A stretch of 64,000 nt of DNA from Mycolicibacterium lacusdiani (GTDB taxonomy: Bacteria; Actinomycetota; Actinomycetes; Mycobacteriales; Mycobacteriaceae): contig NZ_JAKCFC010000007.1 in assembly GCF_021916785.1 (NCBI RefSeq), positions 124,001 through 188,000 of the forward strand. Direction: 5' to 3'. The stretch's first letter is position 1; every line of letters starts with the position of its first letter. Of the stretch, positions 9,282 to 18,953 are shown one piece after another. The translations under genes were made by a program, and so were the position numbers. The notes beneath the pieces are model-generated. The model saw nothing but the letters and a program-made list of their open reading frames with translations. It searched no databases and was not told the DNA's origin.

Positions 9282-11297
9282 TCACGGTCCCGTTGCCGGT
9301 AGGCCGGTGTACGGCGGCGCCTTCAGCGGCGGCACCGGCAGCCCGCAGCGTGCCAGCTCGTACAGCGGCACGCGGTCGATCCGGTAGGAGTTGAACTCGA
9401 AGGAGTTCGCGATGTTCGACAGGAATCGGCGAGGCCCCATCGGGGCGCGCACCGACGTCAGCATCGCCTCGGTCTCCGGGCACTTCAGCGCCGCCTCGGC
9501 TTGGATGATCCAGTCCTCGTCGAGGTAGGACGGGATGAAGGGGCGCTCCTTGAGGAACGGCCCCTCGGCCACCACCCAGTCGGGGTAGAGGTTCTTGTCG
9601 TGCCCGATCCGGCCGTCCTCGATGCGCGCGGTGTGCGCGGCCAGTGGGTTGGCCAGCCCGATCTGGTCGATGACGCGGACGTCGAGGCCGACGTTCATCC
9701 CGACCATGCCCAGGTTGGTGAAGTACACCCACTGCGGGCCGCGGTAGTCCCGCAGCGGCGGCTCCCCCGGCGGCGGGGGCGGCGGCGGAATGGCAGGCAC
9801 CACGTCCCACTGGTCGTAGTTGCCCGACGGCAGCCACAGCGCCCCGTCGGGAGTGTTCTCGATCGCCTTCAGCACGGCCCTCATGCGCGGGTAGTCGAGA
9901 TAGTCGGACGCGGTCAGCGGGTGCGCGTGGCCGGTGGCCTGGGCGTAGAAACGACGTTCGTCGACGATCCCGGTTGCCGTGACGCGGGTGGCGTCTGAGC
10001 CCATGCCCGACGAGTTGGCCGCCCACAGCGACCATCCGACGACGGCCAGCCACATCGCGGTGGTGGACCCGGCGAGCAGGTAGCCACCCACCCGGGTGAA
10101 CCGGGTGCCGTCGGGCAGCACCACCGGGACCACCGCGATCGGGATGAGGAGGCAGAACAGCGGGGTGAGGAGCACCCTGCCGTGCATGAAGTCACCGCCC
10201 TGGCGCACCCAGTAGACGGCCTGCAGCACGCCGCTGACGAGCATGAAGACGACGACCGCGGGCGGGCTCTGCACCGTGCGGGCGAGCCGGCTCACGCCCT
10301 GGGGCGGCTGGTGGGTGGTCCACCACGGCATCGTCCTCGTCGCGAACATCACCAGCCCGACCGCAGCGAGCAACATGAGCGGAATGAACAGCAGATAGGG
10401 CTGATTGAAGTTGCCGAGGTAGGTCAGGCCCTGACCCCACTTGGCGCCCGTCGCGTCCTTCGCGATCGCGGTGTTCGGGACCAGCAGCCCGTAGTAGCCC
10501 ATCCGGAACACCTGGTAGCCGACCGGAACCAGGCCGCCGGCGCCGACGATCAGCATGCGGCGTCGCCAGTTGGGTGCGGCCACCAGCATCATCACCAGCG
10601 CCACGCCGCCGATCAGCGCCAGCTCCGGACGCACCAGCACGCTGAGCCCGGCGACGAACGCCAGTGCCAGCTCGAACGGCCTCCCGATGGTGCTGACGTG
10701 GGGCCGACCCCGCTCGGGCTGTGACCGCCAGCCCTGCGACCAGCACACCATCATCCACCACAGCAGCCCGAGATAGGCCAGCACCAAACCGTTCTCGAGG
10801 CCGGACGTGGCGAAGTCGCGCGCGGGCGGGATGGCGATGTACACCAGCACCCCGGCCGGCAGGAGCAGTGCGCGCCGACCGCGCAGCCCCGGCGCGTAGA
10901 GCCGCCCGGTGCCGAGCATCGCGAACACGACGCCGAGCACGCTCAGCGTCAGCGCGAGCGCGAGCGCGACGTACTCCAGCTGCACCGAGCCGCCGACCCA
11001 CGCGAACAGCGTGACCAGGTAGCTCCACACCGTCGAGGTGTTGGCCTCGACCCGCTCGCCTGCGTTGAACACCGGGCCGTTGCCCGCCAACAGGTTCCGC
11101 ACGGTGCGCAGGACGATCAGGCCGTCGTCGGCGATCCACCGGCGCTGCCACCCGCCCCAGGCGAACAACGCGGCCACGACGATCACGCCGAGCCACAGGC
11201 TGAACCGCACACCGGGGCCGTAGGGAAAGGCCGCTCCCCGCGTCAGTCTGTCCGCGACGCCGGCTAGGCGCCCGTCAACTGAAGATGACTGCCGCAC
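9282..11297 (-). CDS. aftB: AftB arabinofuranosyltransferase
   Basis: AftB is a GT-C membrane enzyme that adds the terminal beta-(1,2)-linked arabinofuranose to arabinogalactan from decaprenyl-phosphoryl-arabinose. The N-terminal two thirds contain about ten hydrophobic helices, with an early acidic loop motif (WIADDGLIVLRTVRN) typical of GT-C enzymes. The C-terminal part is a soluble periplasmic domain containing a run of prolines. Blocks such as GRLYAPGLRGRRA, RQGGDFMHGRVLL and GHAHPLTASDYLDYPRM match Rv3805c. From GTG 11297 the product has 671 residues and the gene overlaps ubiA by 23 bases. GTG 11210 would align better with the shorter M. tuberculosis start. Confidence 0.94.
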   Translation of the reverse strand: MRQSSSVDGRLAGVADRLTRGAAFPYGPGVRFSLWLGVIVVAALFAWGGWQRRWIADDGLIVLRTVRNLLAGNGPVFNAGERVEANTSTVWSYLVTLFAWVGGSVQLEYVALALALTLSVLGVVFAMLGTGRLYAPGLRGRRALLLPAGVLVYIAIPPARDFATSGLENGLVLAYLGLLWWMMVCWSQGWRSQPERGRPHVSTIGRPFELALAFVAGLSVLVRPELALIGGVALVMMLVAAPNWRRRMLIVGAGGLVPVGYQVFRMGYYGLLVPNTAIAKDATGAKWGQGLTYLGNFNQPYLLFIPLMLLAAVGLVMFATRTMPWWTTHQPPQGVSRLARTVQSPPAVVVFMLVSGVLQAVYWVRQGGDFMHGRVLLTPLFCLLIPIAVVPVVLPDGTRFTRVGGYLLAGSTTAMWLAVVGWSLWAANSSGMGSDATRVTATGIVDERRFYAQATGHAHPLTASDYLDYPRMRAVLKAIENTPDGALWLPSGNYDQWDVVPAIPPPPPPPGEPPLRDYRGPQWVYFTNLGMVGMNVGLDVRVIDQIGLANPLAAHTARIEDGRIGHDKNLYPDWVVAEGPFLKERPFIPSYLDEDWIIQAEAALKCPETEAMLTSVRAPMGPRRFLSNIANSFEFNSYRIDRVPLYELARCGLPVPPLKAPPYTGLPATGP

Positions 11298-12192
11298 CGA
11301 TGGTTCCGATCCAAGCCACGGCGAGCAACTGCAAGACGCGGTCGCCGAACGCGATCTCCTCCGGCTCGCCTGCCAGGCCGCCGTCGACGTCGACCGCGTA
11401 GCGCAGGATCGCGATGGTGAACGGGATCATCGAGACCGCGAACCATGACCCGCCAGCGGGTCCGTCGCGGTAGAAGGCCCACAGCCCGTAGCAGACGACC
11501 ACCGCGGTGGCCGACAGCGTCCACACGAAGCGCAGGTACGTGCTGGTGTAGCGCTCCAACGACTTTCGGATCCTGGCGCCGGTGCGCTCGGCCAGCTGCA
11601 ACTCGGCGTACCGCTTGCCCGCCGCCATGAACAGCGAGCCGAACGCCATCATCAACAGGAACCACTGCGACAGCGGGATGCCCGCCGCGACGCCACCGGC
11701 GATGGCGCGGATCAAGAACCCCGACGACACGATGCAGATGTCGAGGACGGCCTGGTGCTTGAGACCGAAGCAGTACGCCAGCTGGATCGCGATGTAGATC
11801 GCCATCACGATCGCCAGGTTCGGCGTGGACAGGAACGACACGCCCAAGGAGGCCAGCGCCAGCACCACGGCCAGCGAGTAGGCCATGGTCACCGGCACGA
11901 CGCCCGCGGCGATGGGCCGGAAGCGCTTGGTGGGGTGCTGGCGGTCGGCCTCGACGTCGCGGGCATCGTTGATCAGGTAGATCGACGACGCCGCGAGGCA
12001 GAACGCGACGAACGCGATGCCGACGTTGCGCAGCACCTCGGGGTAGTCGAGATCGGCCTCGACGCCGAGCGCGGCCAACGGCGCAGCCAGCACCAGCAGG
12101 TTCTTCACCCACTGCCGCGGGCGTACCGCCTTGACCAGTCCGCTGGCGAGGCTCTTGGGCGGGCCTGCGACTTCTTGGGCTTCCTCGCTCAC
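11275..12192 (-). CDS. ubiA: UbiA, decaprenyl-phosphate phosphoribosyltransferase
   Basis: This enzyme transfers 5-phosphoribose from PRPP to decaprenyl phosphate, the first committed step of the arabinan donor pathway. The 305-residue product is a multi-helix UbiA-fold protein with the aspartate motif NDARDVEAD at residues 75-83, followed by RQHPTKRFRPIA as in Rv3806c. The start is the GTG at 12192: it overlaps the upstream stop as GTGA and has AAGGAG 8 bases before it. Much longer in-frame extensions lie inside the neighbouring gene and are rejected. Confidence 0.96.
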   Translation of the reverse strand: MSEEAQEVAGPPKSLASGLVKAVRPRQWVKNLLVLAAPLAALGVEADLDYPEVLRNVGIAFVAFCLAASSIYLINDARDVEADRQHPTKRFRPIAAGVVPVTMAYSLAVVLALASLGVSFLSTPNLAIVMAIYIAIQLAYCFGLKHQAVLDICIVSSGFLIRAIAGGVAAGIPLSQWFLLMMAFGSLFMAAGKRYAELQLAERTGARIRKSLERYTSTYLRFVWTLSATAVVVCYGLWAFYRDGPAGGSWFAVSMIPFTIAILRYAVDVDGGLAGEPEEIAFGDRVLQLLAVAWIGTIGAAVIFS

Positions 12193-12746
12193 GCAGTCGT
12201 CTCCTTCGACGCCATGGCTTCCTCGACGCGGTCCGCGACGACGCCGACGGTCTTGGCGACCGCGGCACCGACCACGACCCCGGTCAGCACGTCGGTCGGA
12301 TAGTGCACGCCGAGCACCAGGCGCGACAAGGCCATCGGCGGCACCACCAGCAGCGGGATCCGCGACCCCGTGGCGCGGGCCAGCAGCAGTGCGGCCGCGG
12401 CGGTGGAGGTGGCGTGCGCGGACGGGAAGCTCAGCTTGCTGGGCGTGCCGACGTTGACCGCGATGTCCGGATGGTGCGGACGCTTGCGCCGAACGATCCG
12501 CTTGATGACGACGGCGGCCGCGTGCGCGGCGAACGCTCCTGCTCCTGCGGTCAACCACTCCCGGCGGCGGCGCGGCACGACCAGGGCGCCGAGCAGCGCG
12601 ACCCCGACCCAGCCTGCGCTGTGCTCACCGAAGTGCGACAGCGCCCGCGCGCCGGGCAGAACGCCCGCTCGCCCGGCGATGCCGTGCTGCACGGCGACCA
12701 GCACCGCGTCCTCGCCGCGCGGCGCCTGGTAGGTGTCGAGATTCAT
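12189..12746 (-). CDS. PAP2-family membrane phosphatase (Rv3807c type)
   Basis: The product is a 185-residue membrane protein with the three PAP2 motifs: KRIVRRKRP, FPSAHAT and SRLVLGVHYPTD. It lies between glfT2 and ubiA as in M. tuberculosis. The conserved position has led to the proposal that it dephosphorylates decaprenyl-phosphoryl-5-phosphoribose after UbiA. That substrate is inferred from context and is not proven by the sequence. The ATG at 12746 is preferred; a TTG at 12770 would add eight residues. The stop overlaps the ubiA GTG by 4 bases. Confidence 0.88.
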   Translation of the reverse strand: MNLDTYQAPRGEDAVLVAVQHGIAGRAGVLPGARALSHFGEHSAGWVGVALLGALVVPRRRREWLTAGAGAFAAHAAAVVIKRIVRRKRPHHPDIAVNVGTPSKLSFPSAHATSTAAAALLLARATGSRIPLLVVPPMALSRLVLGVHYPTDVLTGVVVGAAVAKTVGVVADRVEEAMASKETTA

Positions 12747-12774
12747 CGGGCAGGTCTGCTCTTCGCGCAAGCGC

Positions 12775-14709
12775 TCATCGGGAGGAAACTTCGGCGGTCG
12801 GCAGCAGGACGGTCTCCCACTTTTGCTTGCTGGTGAGCACCGGCATGGCCTCGCGGTACACGCGGCGCATGCGCTTGAACTTGCGGGCCAGCGTCAGGTG
12901 CTGGCGCAGCGACGTGCGCAGCAGGTCGAACATCTGCGCCCGGTCGCGCTGGCGGTACACGACGCCGCGCCCGTCGGCCGTGGTGACCGTGACGCCGTCG
13001 ACCCGGCACAGCAGGAACCAGCGCGCGTCCTGGGTGGCCACGTTGAGCTGCGGCCGCTGATGGTGGGCCGGATCCTCCCTGCGCAGCTGGTGAAGCACGC
13101 CGCGCGCGAGGCGAATGCCAATGGCGGGCAACGACACCGGCGGCTTGTGCACCTTGCGCCGGCCCGACGGGGTGGGCAGCGAGGTGGCACCCGGCAGCAC
13201 GACGGCATCGGGGAACTCGGCGCGCATCGCGCGCACCTCCGGCAGCGCGCTCTCCAGGATCGAGAAGATGTGCTCGGGCCCGGCGAGGAAGTCGGCGATG
13301 GCCTTGTTCTGGATGGCCACGGTCGAGTACTCGAGGCACAGGAGGTGCTTGACGGTCGCCTTCAGCGAACTGCGGAGCAGGCCCTTGGTGTCGCCGTCCC
13401 AGTGCATCGCCGAGACGACCAGTCGGTTGCGCAGGTGGAAGTACGCCTGCCAGTCGATCGCGTCGTCCTTGTCGCTCCAGGCCATGTGCCAGATGGCCGT
13501 GCCCGGCATGGTCACCGTGCCGTAGCCGTGCTCGGCGGCGCGCAGACCGTACTCGCAGTCGTCCCACTTGATGAACAGCGGAAGCGGCTGCCCGAGTTCC
13601 TCGGCAACGGCGCGTGGAATCATGCACATCCACCAGCCGTTGAACTCGGCATCGATGCGGCGGTGCAGGATCGTGCTCCGCGGATTGTCGTCCGCCAGTG
13701 GGTACTTGGCGAAGTCGTGGTCGTACTCGGTGTACGGGGCGTTGGTCCACATGAAGTCGGAGCGGTCGACGACCTCGCCCATCACGTGCAGGTGCGAAGG
13801 CTCCTGCAGGTTCAGCATCTGACCGCCGATCAGCGTCGGCGTCTTGGCGAACCTGTTGAGCGCCAACGCCCGCAGGATCGAGTCCGGCTCGATGCGGATG
13901 TCGTCGTCCATGAACAGGATCTGTTCGCAGTCGGTGTTCTTCAGCGCCTCGTACATGACCCGGCTGTAGCCGCCGGAACCGCCGAGGTTGGGCTGGTCGT
14001 GGATCGACAGCCGGTTGCCCAGAGGTGCTGCGGCAGCGGCGAAGTCGGCGTGGTCGCGTGCCTTCTTGTTGCCCTGATCGGAGACGATGACCGCACCGAC
14101 GACCTCGTCGACCAGCGGGTCGGACGTGAGTGCGGCGAGCGCGTTGACGCAGTCGGAAGGGCGGTTGAAGGTGGGGATGCCGACCGCGATGTTGGCCCGG
14201 CCCGGCGCCGGCGTCGGGGCGTACCAGCCCGCGCTGTGCACCGTCACCTTGGAGTCGGTCGTGATGTCGAACCAGATCCAGCCACCGTCCTCGAACGGGT
14301 CGAGGCCGATCTCGAACTCCGCCACCGCGGTGGTCGACGCGTCCTTGCTCGACACCTCGTCGCCGCTGACGGTGATCCGAGCACCCGTGGCCTTGGACCG
14401 ATAGACGTCGACCCGTGCGCTGCCGGTGATCTCCACGCGCAGCACCACCGAGTCGAGTACCGACCAGCGCCGCCAGTAGCTCGCGGGGAACGCGTTGAAG
14501 TAGGTGGCGAACGACACCTCGCTCTCGGCGCCGATCTCCAGGGTGGTCCTGCTCGGTGCGTGCGCGCGTCGGGAGTTGGTGGTGGACTCCTCGATGTAGA
14601 GCTTGCGCACGTCGAGCGGCTCGCCCGGGCGCGGCAGGATCACGCGCGACAGCAGGCTGACCGCTCTGGTCTGGCCGGCGTCGAGCGCTCCGGACGGAAT
14701 GTCACTCAT
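12775..14709 (-). CDS. glfT2: GlfT2 galactofuranosyltransferase
   Basis: GlfT2 is the GT2 enzyme that polymerises the galactan backbone with alternating beta-(1,5) and beta-(1,6) galactofuranose. The 644-residue product has an N-terminal beta-rich domain, a GT-A domain with the metal-binding DDD (residues 268-270), the base region WDDCEYG (Asp383, Asp384) and His408 in IWHMAW. All lie 12 positions later than in Rv3808c. The C-terminal helical domain is complete. The ATG overlaps the glf stop as ATGA, which fixes the start and implies translational coupling with glf, which makes its donor substrate. Confidence 0.97.
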   Translation of the reverse strand: MSDIPSGALDAGQTRAVSLLSRVILPRPGEPLDVRKLYIEESTTNSRRAHAPSRTTLEIGAESEVSFATYFNAFPASYWRRWSVLDSVVLRVEITGSARVDVYRSKATGARITVSGDEVSSKDASTTAVAEFEIGLDPFEDGGWIWFDITTDSKVTVHSAGWYAPTPAPGRANIAVGIPTFNRPSDCVNALAALTSDPLVDEVVGAVIVSDQGNKKARDHADFAAAAAPLGNRLSIHDQPNLGGSGGYSRVMYEALKNTDCEQILFMDDDIRIEPDSILRALALNRFAKTPTLIGGQMLNLQEPSHLHVMGEVVDRSDFMWTNAPYTEYDHDFAKYPLADDNPRSTILHRRIDAEFNGWWMCMIPRAVAEELGQPLPLFIKWDDCEYGLRAAEHGYGTVTMPGTAIWHMAWSDKDDAIDWQAYFHLRNRLVVSAMHWDGDTKGLLRSSLKATVKHLLCLEYSTVAIQNKAIADFLAGPEHIFSILESALPEVRAMRAEFPDAVVLPGATSLPTPSGRRKVHKPPVSLPAIGIRLARGVLHQLRREDPAHHQRPQLNVATQDARWFLLCRVDGVTVTTADGRGVVYRQRDRAQMFDLLRTSLRQHLTLARKFKRMRRVYREAMPVLTSKQKWETVLLPTAEVSSR

Positions 14710-15968
14710 GCTCGGTCGCTTTCGTCTCGCGTCAGGGGCGCACCGTCTCGCAGGTGCGGCGCCAGGGTGTTGTCGTACGTATTCAGGGCACTGGCGATCG
14801 CCATGTGCATGTCCAGGTACTGATAAGTGCCGAGCCGTCCACCGAACAGCACCTTGGCCGAGGCGGTCTCGGCCTTGGCGCGGGCCCGGTAGTCCGCGAG
14901 GGTCTGCCGGTCGGCCTCGGTGTTGATCGGATAGTAGGGCTCGTCGTCGTTCTCGGCGAAGCGCGAGAACTCACGCATGATGACGGTCTTGTCCGTCGGG
15001 TAGGCCCGTTCCGGGTGGAAGTGCCGGAACTCGTGGATGCGGGTGTAAGGCACCTCGGCGTCGTTGTAGTTCATGACGGGCGTGCCCTGGAAGTCGCCGG
15101 TGTCGAGCACCTCGAGTTCGAAGTCGAGCGTGCGCCAGCCGAGCCTGCCGTCGGCGTAGTCGAAGTAGCGGTCGAGCGGTCCGGTGTAGACGACCGGCGC
15201 GTCGGGGCTCTGTGCCCGCAAGTCGTCGCGCACGTCGAACCAGTCGGTGTCCAGCCGGACCTCGATGCGGTCGTCGGCGGCCATGTTCTCCAGCCACGCG
15301 GTGTAACCGTGGACCGGCAGACCCTCGTAGGTGTCGTTGAAGTAGCGGTTGTCGAATGTGTAGCGGACCGGCAGCCGGGCGATGTTGGCGGCCGGCAGTT
15401 CCTTGGGATCGGTCTGCCACTGCTTGGCCGTGTAGTCCTTGACGAAGGCCTCGTAGAGGGGACGGCCGATCAGGGAGATCGCCTTCTCCTCGAGGTTCTG
15501 TGCGTCCTCGGTCTTGATCTCGGCGGCCTGCTCGGCGATCAGCGCCCTGGCCTCCTCGGGCGTGAAGTACCTGCCGAAGAACTGCGACACCAGACCGAGG
15601 CCCATCGGGAACTGGTAGGCCTGCCCGGCGTGCATCGCGAAGACGCGGTGCTGGTAGCCGGTGAAGTCGGTGAACTGCCGCACGTAGTCCCACACCCGCT
15701 GGTTGGACGTGTGAAAGAGGTGGGCGCCGTAGCGGTGCACCTCTATACCCGTGGTGGGTTCGGGTTCGGAGTAGGCGTTGCCGCCGATGTGGGGCCGCTT
15801 CTCGACGACGAGGACGCGCTTGTTCAGTTGCGTCGCCACGCGCTCGGCGATCGTCAGGCCGAAGAATCCGGAGCCGACGATGAAGAGGTCGAACGGGCCA
15901 GACGCGACCGGGGTATCAGGCGCTCCGGAGGGCTGGAGCGAAGCGACCGGGGTATTAGGCAAGGTCAT
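14706..15968 (-). CDS. glf: Glf UDP-galactopyranose mutase
   Basis: Glf is a flavoenzyme that converts UDP-galactopyranose to UDP-galactofuranose. The 420-residue product carries the FAD-binding motif VGSGFFGLTIAE near residue 30 and family blocks such as HIGGNAYSE, YGAHLFHTSN, GYTAKQWQ-like and RHFHPE. From the ATG at 15968 it is about 21 residues longer than M. tuberculosis Glf. The extra N-terminus is Pro/Ala-rich and contains TPVAS twice. A farther upstream start is open but lies in sequence without coding character. The gene is divergent from erp. Confidence 0.96.
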   Translation of the reverse strand: MTLPNTPVASLQPSGAPDTPVASGPFDLFIVGSGFFGLTIAERVATQLNKRVLVVEKRPHIGGNAYSEPEPTTGIEVHRYGAHLFHTSNQRVWDYVRQFTDFTGYQHRVFAMHAGQAYQFPMGLGLVSQFFGRYFTPEEARALIAEQAAEIKTEDAQNLEEKAISLIGRPLYEAFVKDYTAKQWQTDPKELPAANIARLPVRYTFDNRYFNDTYEGLPVHGYTAWLENMAADDRIEVRLDTDWFDVRDDLRAQSPDAPVVYTGPLDRYFDYADGRLGWRTLDFELEVLDTGDFQGTPVMNYNDAEVPYTRIHEFRHFHPERAYPTDKTVIMREFSRFAENDDEPYYPINTEADRQTLADYRARAKAETASAKVLFGGRLGTYQYLDMHMAIASALNTYDNTLAPHLRDGAPLTRDESDRA

Positions 15969-16242
15969 CGGCAGCAAGGGTATCCGACGAGGCCGTCGCG
16001 ACCCGCATTCGGCTGCGTGCCGGGTGAGCCGTGCGACGGTGCTGCTCGGCACGCTGGGAGACCTCACGGCAGGTCGCGATTAGCTCACGATTGCGCATCG
16101 TCACTCCAGTCTCACCTGTCACGTACGTACCATCGACCTCGTCGGTATTGGCGTATTCGAACCCGAGTTCAGCCGCCGCCGGCAGACCGAAGACCTAACA
16201 CACGTACTTGATGTAGCGGCATTACATCGAATGGAGACTTCA

Positions 16243-17196
16243 GTGCCAAACCGACGTCGACGCAAGCTATCGACGGCCATGAGCGCAGTCGCCGCCCTGG
16301 CCGTCACGGGTCCTGTTGCAGTGGCCGCCATGTCCGATGTGGCCACCCAGGACGCCCAGCCCCAACAGCGTGAGTTCGTCCAGGCCGCGCTGGTCACCGA
16401 CCTACCCAACGAGCTGATGTCCGCGCTGTCGCAGGGCCTCTCGCAGTTCGGCGTCAACCTGCCGCCGCTGCCCACGGGCCTGCTGACCGGATCGGGCGCC
16501 GCACCGTCGGCGCTGACGGCACCCGGACTCGGAACACCGGGTCTGACCTCTCCGGGCCTGACCGCTCCGGGACTCACGACACCGGGGCTCACCGCACCGG
16601 GGCTGACACCGCCGAGCGGCCTGACCACCCCTGGATTGACCGCTCCCGGACTGACGCCTGCGACCGCCACCACTCCGGGCCTGACGGCGCCGGGCCTGAC
16701 CGTGCCGGGGGCGACGGCGACCACGCCGTCGCTGACCGACGCCGGCCTGACCAGCCCCTCGCTGACCACACCGGGGCTCACGACGCCGGGCCTGACCACG
16801 CCGGGGCTGACCACGCCAGGGCTCAGCACTCCCGGTCTGACGACTCCAGGCCTCACCACGCCCGGACTGAGCACGCCGGGGCTGACCCCGGCGTCGAGCA
16901 GCACGGGACTGGGCCTGCCGGGTGAGATCCCGATCGCCGATCCGATCGGGCTCGATCCCCTGGGCGGCACCTACCCGATCCTCGGCGACCCGTCGCTCGG
17001 CCTGCCCGCAGCGGCCCCGGCCAGCGGAGGGTTGCTCGGCGACCTGTCGAGTGCCGCGGAGACGCTCGGCGCCGGCCAGGCCATCGACCTGCTCAAGGGC
17101 ATGGTGATGCCCGCGATCATGTCAGCCGTCCAGAAGGCAGGCCCGGCGGCAATGGCCGCAGCGCCCGCCGCCGCGGCGGCCGCACCCACCCCCTAG
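16243..17196 (+). CDS. erp: Erp / PirG exported repetitive protein
   Basis: Erp is a secreted surface protein needed for normal envelope and virulence in mycobacteria; its biochemical function is unknown. The N-terminus (PNRRRRKLSTAMSAV) matches M. tuberculosis Erp and forms a signal peptide. A conserved segment (LMSALSQGLSQFG) is followed by a repeat domain (about residues 93-215) with some 18 PGL units, mostly of the TPGLT type, then a conserved C-terminal domain (YPILGDPSLG, GQAIDLLKG) and an Ala-rich tail. The GTG at 16243 is chosen because GGAG lies 6 bases upstream. An ATG at 16231 overlaps that site and has none of its own. Confidence 0.95.
   Translation: MPNRRRRKLSTAMSAVAALAVTGPVAVAAMSDVATQDAQPQQREFVQAALVTDLPNELMSALSQGLSQFGVNLPPLPTGLLTGSGAAPSALTAPGLGTPGLTSPGLTAPGLTTPGLTAPGLTPPSGLTTPGLTAPGLTPATATTPGLTAPGLTVPGATATTPSLTDAGLTSPSLTTPGLTTPGLTTPGLTTPGLSTPGLTTPGLTTPGLSTPGLTPASSSTGLGLPGEIPIADPIGLDPLGGTYPILGDPSLGLPAAAPASGGLLGDLSSAAETLGAGQAIDLLKGMVMPAIMSAVQKAGPAAMAAAPAAAAAAPTP
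16519..16887 (+). repeat. PGLT-coding tandem repeat in erp
   Basis: The DNA repeats a degenerate 15-base unit coding (S/T/A)-P-G-L-T. It is most regular at 16765-16880, where successive units differ by only a few bases. The rest is interrupted by degenerate units. Such a tract is expected to vary in copy number between strains. Confidence 0.85.
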
Positions 17197-17207
17197 TCCC
17201 TGCACGA

Positions 17208-17247
17208 AACGGCACCGCAGAAGCACTCGATGCTCTGCGGTGCCGTT
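17208..17247 (+). terminator. strong hairpin after erp
   Basis: A perfect 13-base inverted repeat (17208-17220 with 17235-17247) encloses a 14-base loop that can extend the stem with AGCA/TGCT. It begins 11 bases after the erp stop. There is no following T-run, which is common for mycobacterial hairpin terminators. Confidence 0.7.
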
Positions 17248-17330
17248 GCGTGGCGACGGCCCGCGATTTGCCCGACGTGTTTAGTGTGTCGAAACACTGG
17301 TAACACCCGACTCATACGTAACATCGGGCC

Positions 17331-18953
17331 GTGCCGAGTCTCGGGTCTGTGCCGTCGCTGCTGTTTTCAGCGGTGCTAGCCACGATCATCGTGTTGCCGT
17401 GGGCCGTCGACGGCTCACTCGACGGATCACCCGATCAGCCGCGGACCCAGGCCGTCGATCCACTCCTGCTAGTGGAGAAGCCCCTCGTCGGCGTCGGCGG
17501 CGGCGAGACCGTCCGCGACGTCCACCAGGAAACCCCCTTCTCCATGGTCGCGCTGACCGCGACCGACCTCGCCGGAACCTCCGCCCGGGTCCGGGCGCAG
17601 AAGGCCGACGGCTCCTGGGGCCCCTGGTACGAGGCCGACCCCCTCGAGGGCGAGGGTGACGGATCGTCGAACACGCACGGCACCGAACCCGTATTCGTCG
17701 GAGAGACCACGCACGTACAGATCGCCGTCACCCGTCCGGTCGGGGCCAGCCCAACCGGCACCCGCACCGAGGGCCGAGGCAAGGCCGGGCTGGGCTACGT
17801 CCCCGCCAACGTCGAGGCGCCGACGGTACCCAACTTCAACGCCATCCTGATCAGCCCGCCGGAAGCCCCCGTCGACGTGCAATTGCCCGCCGCCGCAGCC
17901 GCGCCCGGCCAGGCCCCCGCCATCATCGACCGCGGACTGTGGGGCGCCGACGAAAGCCTCAAGTGCGGAAGCACGCGGTACGACAACGGGGTTCGCGCCG
18001 GGGTCGTGCACCACACGGCCGGTAGCAACGACTACCGCCCGGAGGATTCGGCGGGCATCGTCAGGTCGATCTACGAGTACCACACACGCACGCTCGGCTG
18101 GTGCGACATGGCCTACAACGCACTGGTCGACAAGTACGGCCAGGTGTTCGAGGGCCGCGCCGGAGGAATCGACCGGCCGGTGCAGGGCGCACACACGGGC
18201 GGGTTCAACGAAAACACCTGGGGCGTCGCGATGATGGGCGACTTCGGGACCGTCCCGCCGACCCCCATCCAGCTACGCACGACGGGCCGGCTGCTCGGCT
18301 GGCGGCTCGGTCTCGATCACGTCGACCCCAAGGGCACAGTCGTACTGGCGTCCGAGGGCGGCAACTTCACGAACTTCCCCCGAGGCGCCGCACCGACGCT
18401 GCCCACGATCTTCAGCCATCGCGACGTCGGCAACACCGAGTGCCCAGGCAACGCCGCCTACGCCGAGATGGACCTATTGCGCGACACCGCCGCGCGGTTC
18501 AGCGCTCCCCCGGGACCCCGAACGCTCGCCGACACGCTGCGCGGCGGCGCGATCTTCGCCAAGTGGTCCTCGATCGGCGGCGACGCCAGCGCGCTCGGAT
18601 CACCGCAGTCACCCGAGGCGTCCGGCGCGGGCAGCTCGCGGTACGTCAACTTCGCCAACGGCGCCATGTACTGGTCGCCCGACAGCGGTGCGGAGCCGGT
18701 GACCGGAGCGATCTACGAGGCCTGGGCCGGACTCGGATTCGAGCGCGGGGCGCTAGGATTGCCGACCAGCGGCGAGATCCAGGAACCCCTGTGGATCGTG
18801 CAGAACTTCCAGCACGGCACGCTGAACTTCGACCGGGAGAAGGGCACCGTCACGCGCGTGATCGACGGCGTGCCGATCGAACTGCCCAAACCGGAGCACC
18901 CAGGCACGCCCGTGCAGCTCGAGCGGTTCACGCCGATCGGGCTCTCCCGCTAA
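17331..18953 (+). CDS. secreted N-acetylmuramoyl-L-alanine amidase (Rv3811 type)
   Basis: The product is a 540-residue secreted protein. It has a signal peptide (residues 1-29), a beta-rich N-terminal region, a PGRP/amidase-2 domain (about 190-385) and C-terminal LGFP-type repeats (about 395-515; for example ALGSPQS, GALGLPTSGE) that are thought to bind the wall. Zinc ligands are visible as VHHTAG (His227) and SHRDVGNTEC (His363, Cys371), so it should cleave the amide bond between muramic acid and the stem peptide. Length matches Rv3811 (539 residues). It starts with GTG 17331. It converges on the next gene with a 4-base overlap of stop codons. Confidence 0.9.
   Translation: MPSLGSVPSLLFSAVLATIIVLPWAVDGSLDGSPDQPRTQAVDPLLLVEKPLVGVGGGETVRDVHQETPFSMVALTATDLAGTSARVRAQKADGSWGPWYEADPLEGEGDGSSNTHGTEPVFVGETTHVQIAVTRPVGASPTGTRTEGRGKAGLGYVPANVEAPTVPNFNAILISPPEAPVDVQLPAAAAAPGQAPAIIDRGLWGADESLKCGSTRYDNGVRAGVVHHTAGSNDYRPEDSAGIVRSIYEYHTRTLGWCDMAYNALVDKYGQVFEGRAGGIDRPVQGAHTGGFNENTWGVAMMGDFGTVPPTPIQLRTTGRLLGWRLGLDHVDPKGTVVLASEGGNFTNFPRGAAPTLPTIFSHRDVGNTECPGNAAYAEMDLLRDTAARFSAPPGPRTLADTLRGGAIFAKWSSIGGDASALGSPQSPEASGAGSSRYVNFANGAMYWSPDSGAEPVTGAIYEAWAGLGFERGALGLPTSGEIQEPLWIVQNFQHGTLNFDREKGTVTRVIDGVPIELPKPEHPGTPVQLERFTPIGLSR

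Noticed and set aside
12733..14823. 696-codon open frame on the plus strand
   Set aside because: Antisense to glfT2, with shadow composition rich in Arg, Gly, Val and His and no domain.
16119..16970. Minus-strand frame rich in PGVV repeats
   Set aside because: A mirror of the erp PGLT repeats; no start context and the real protein is on the plus strand.
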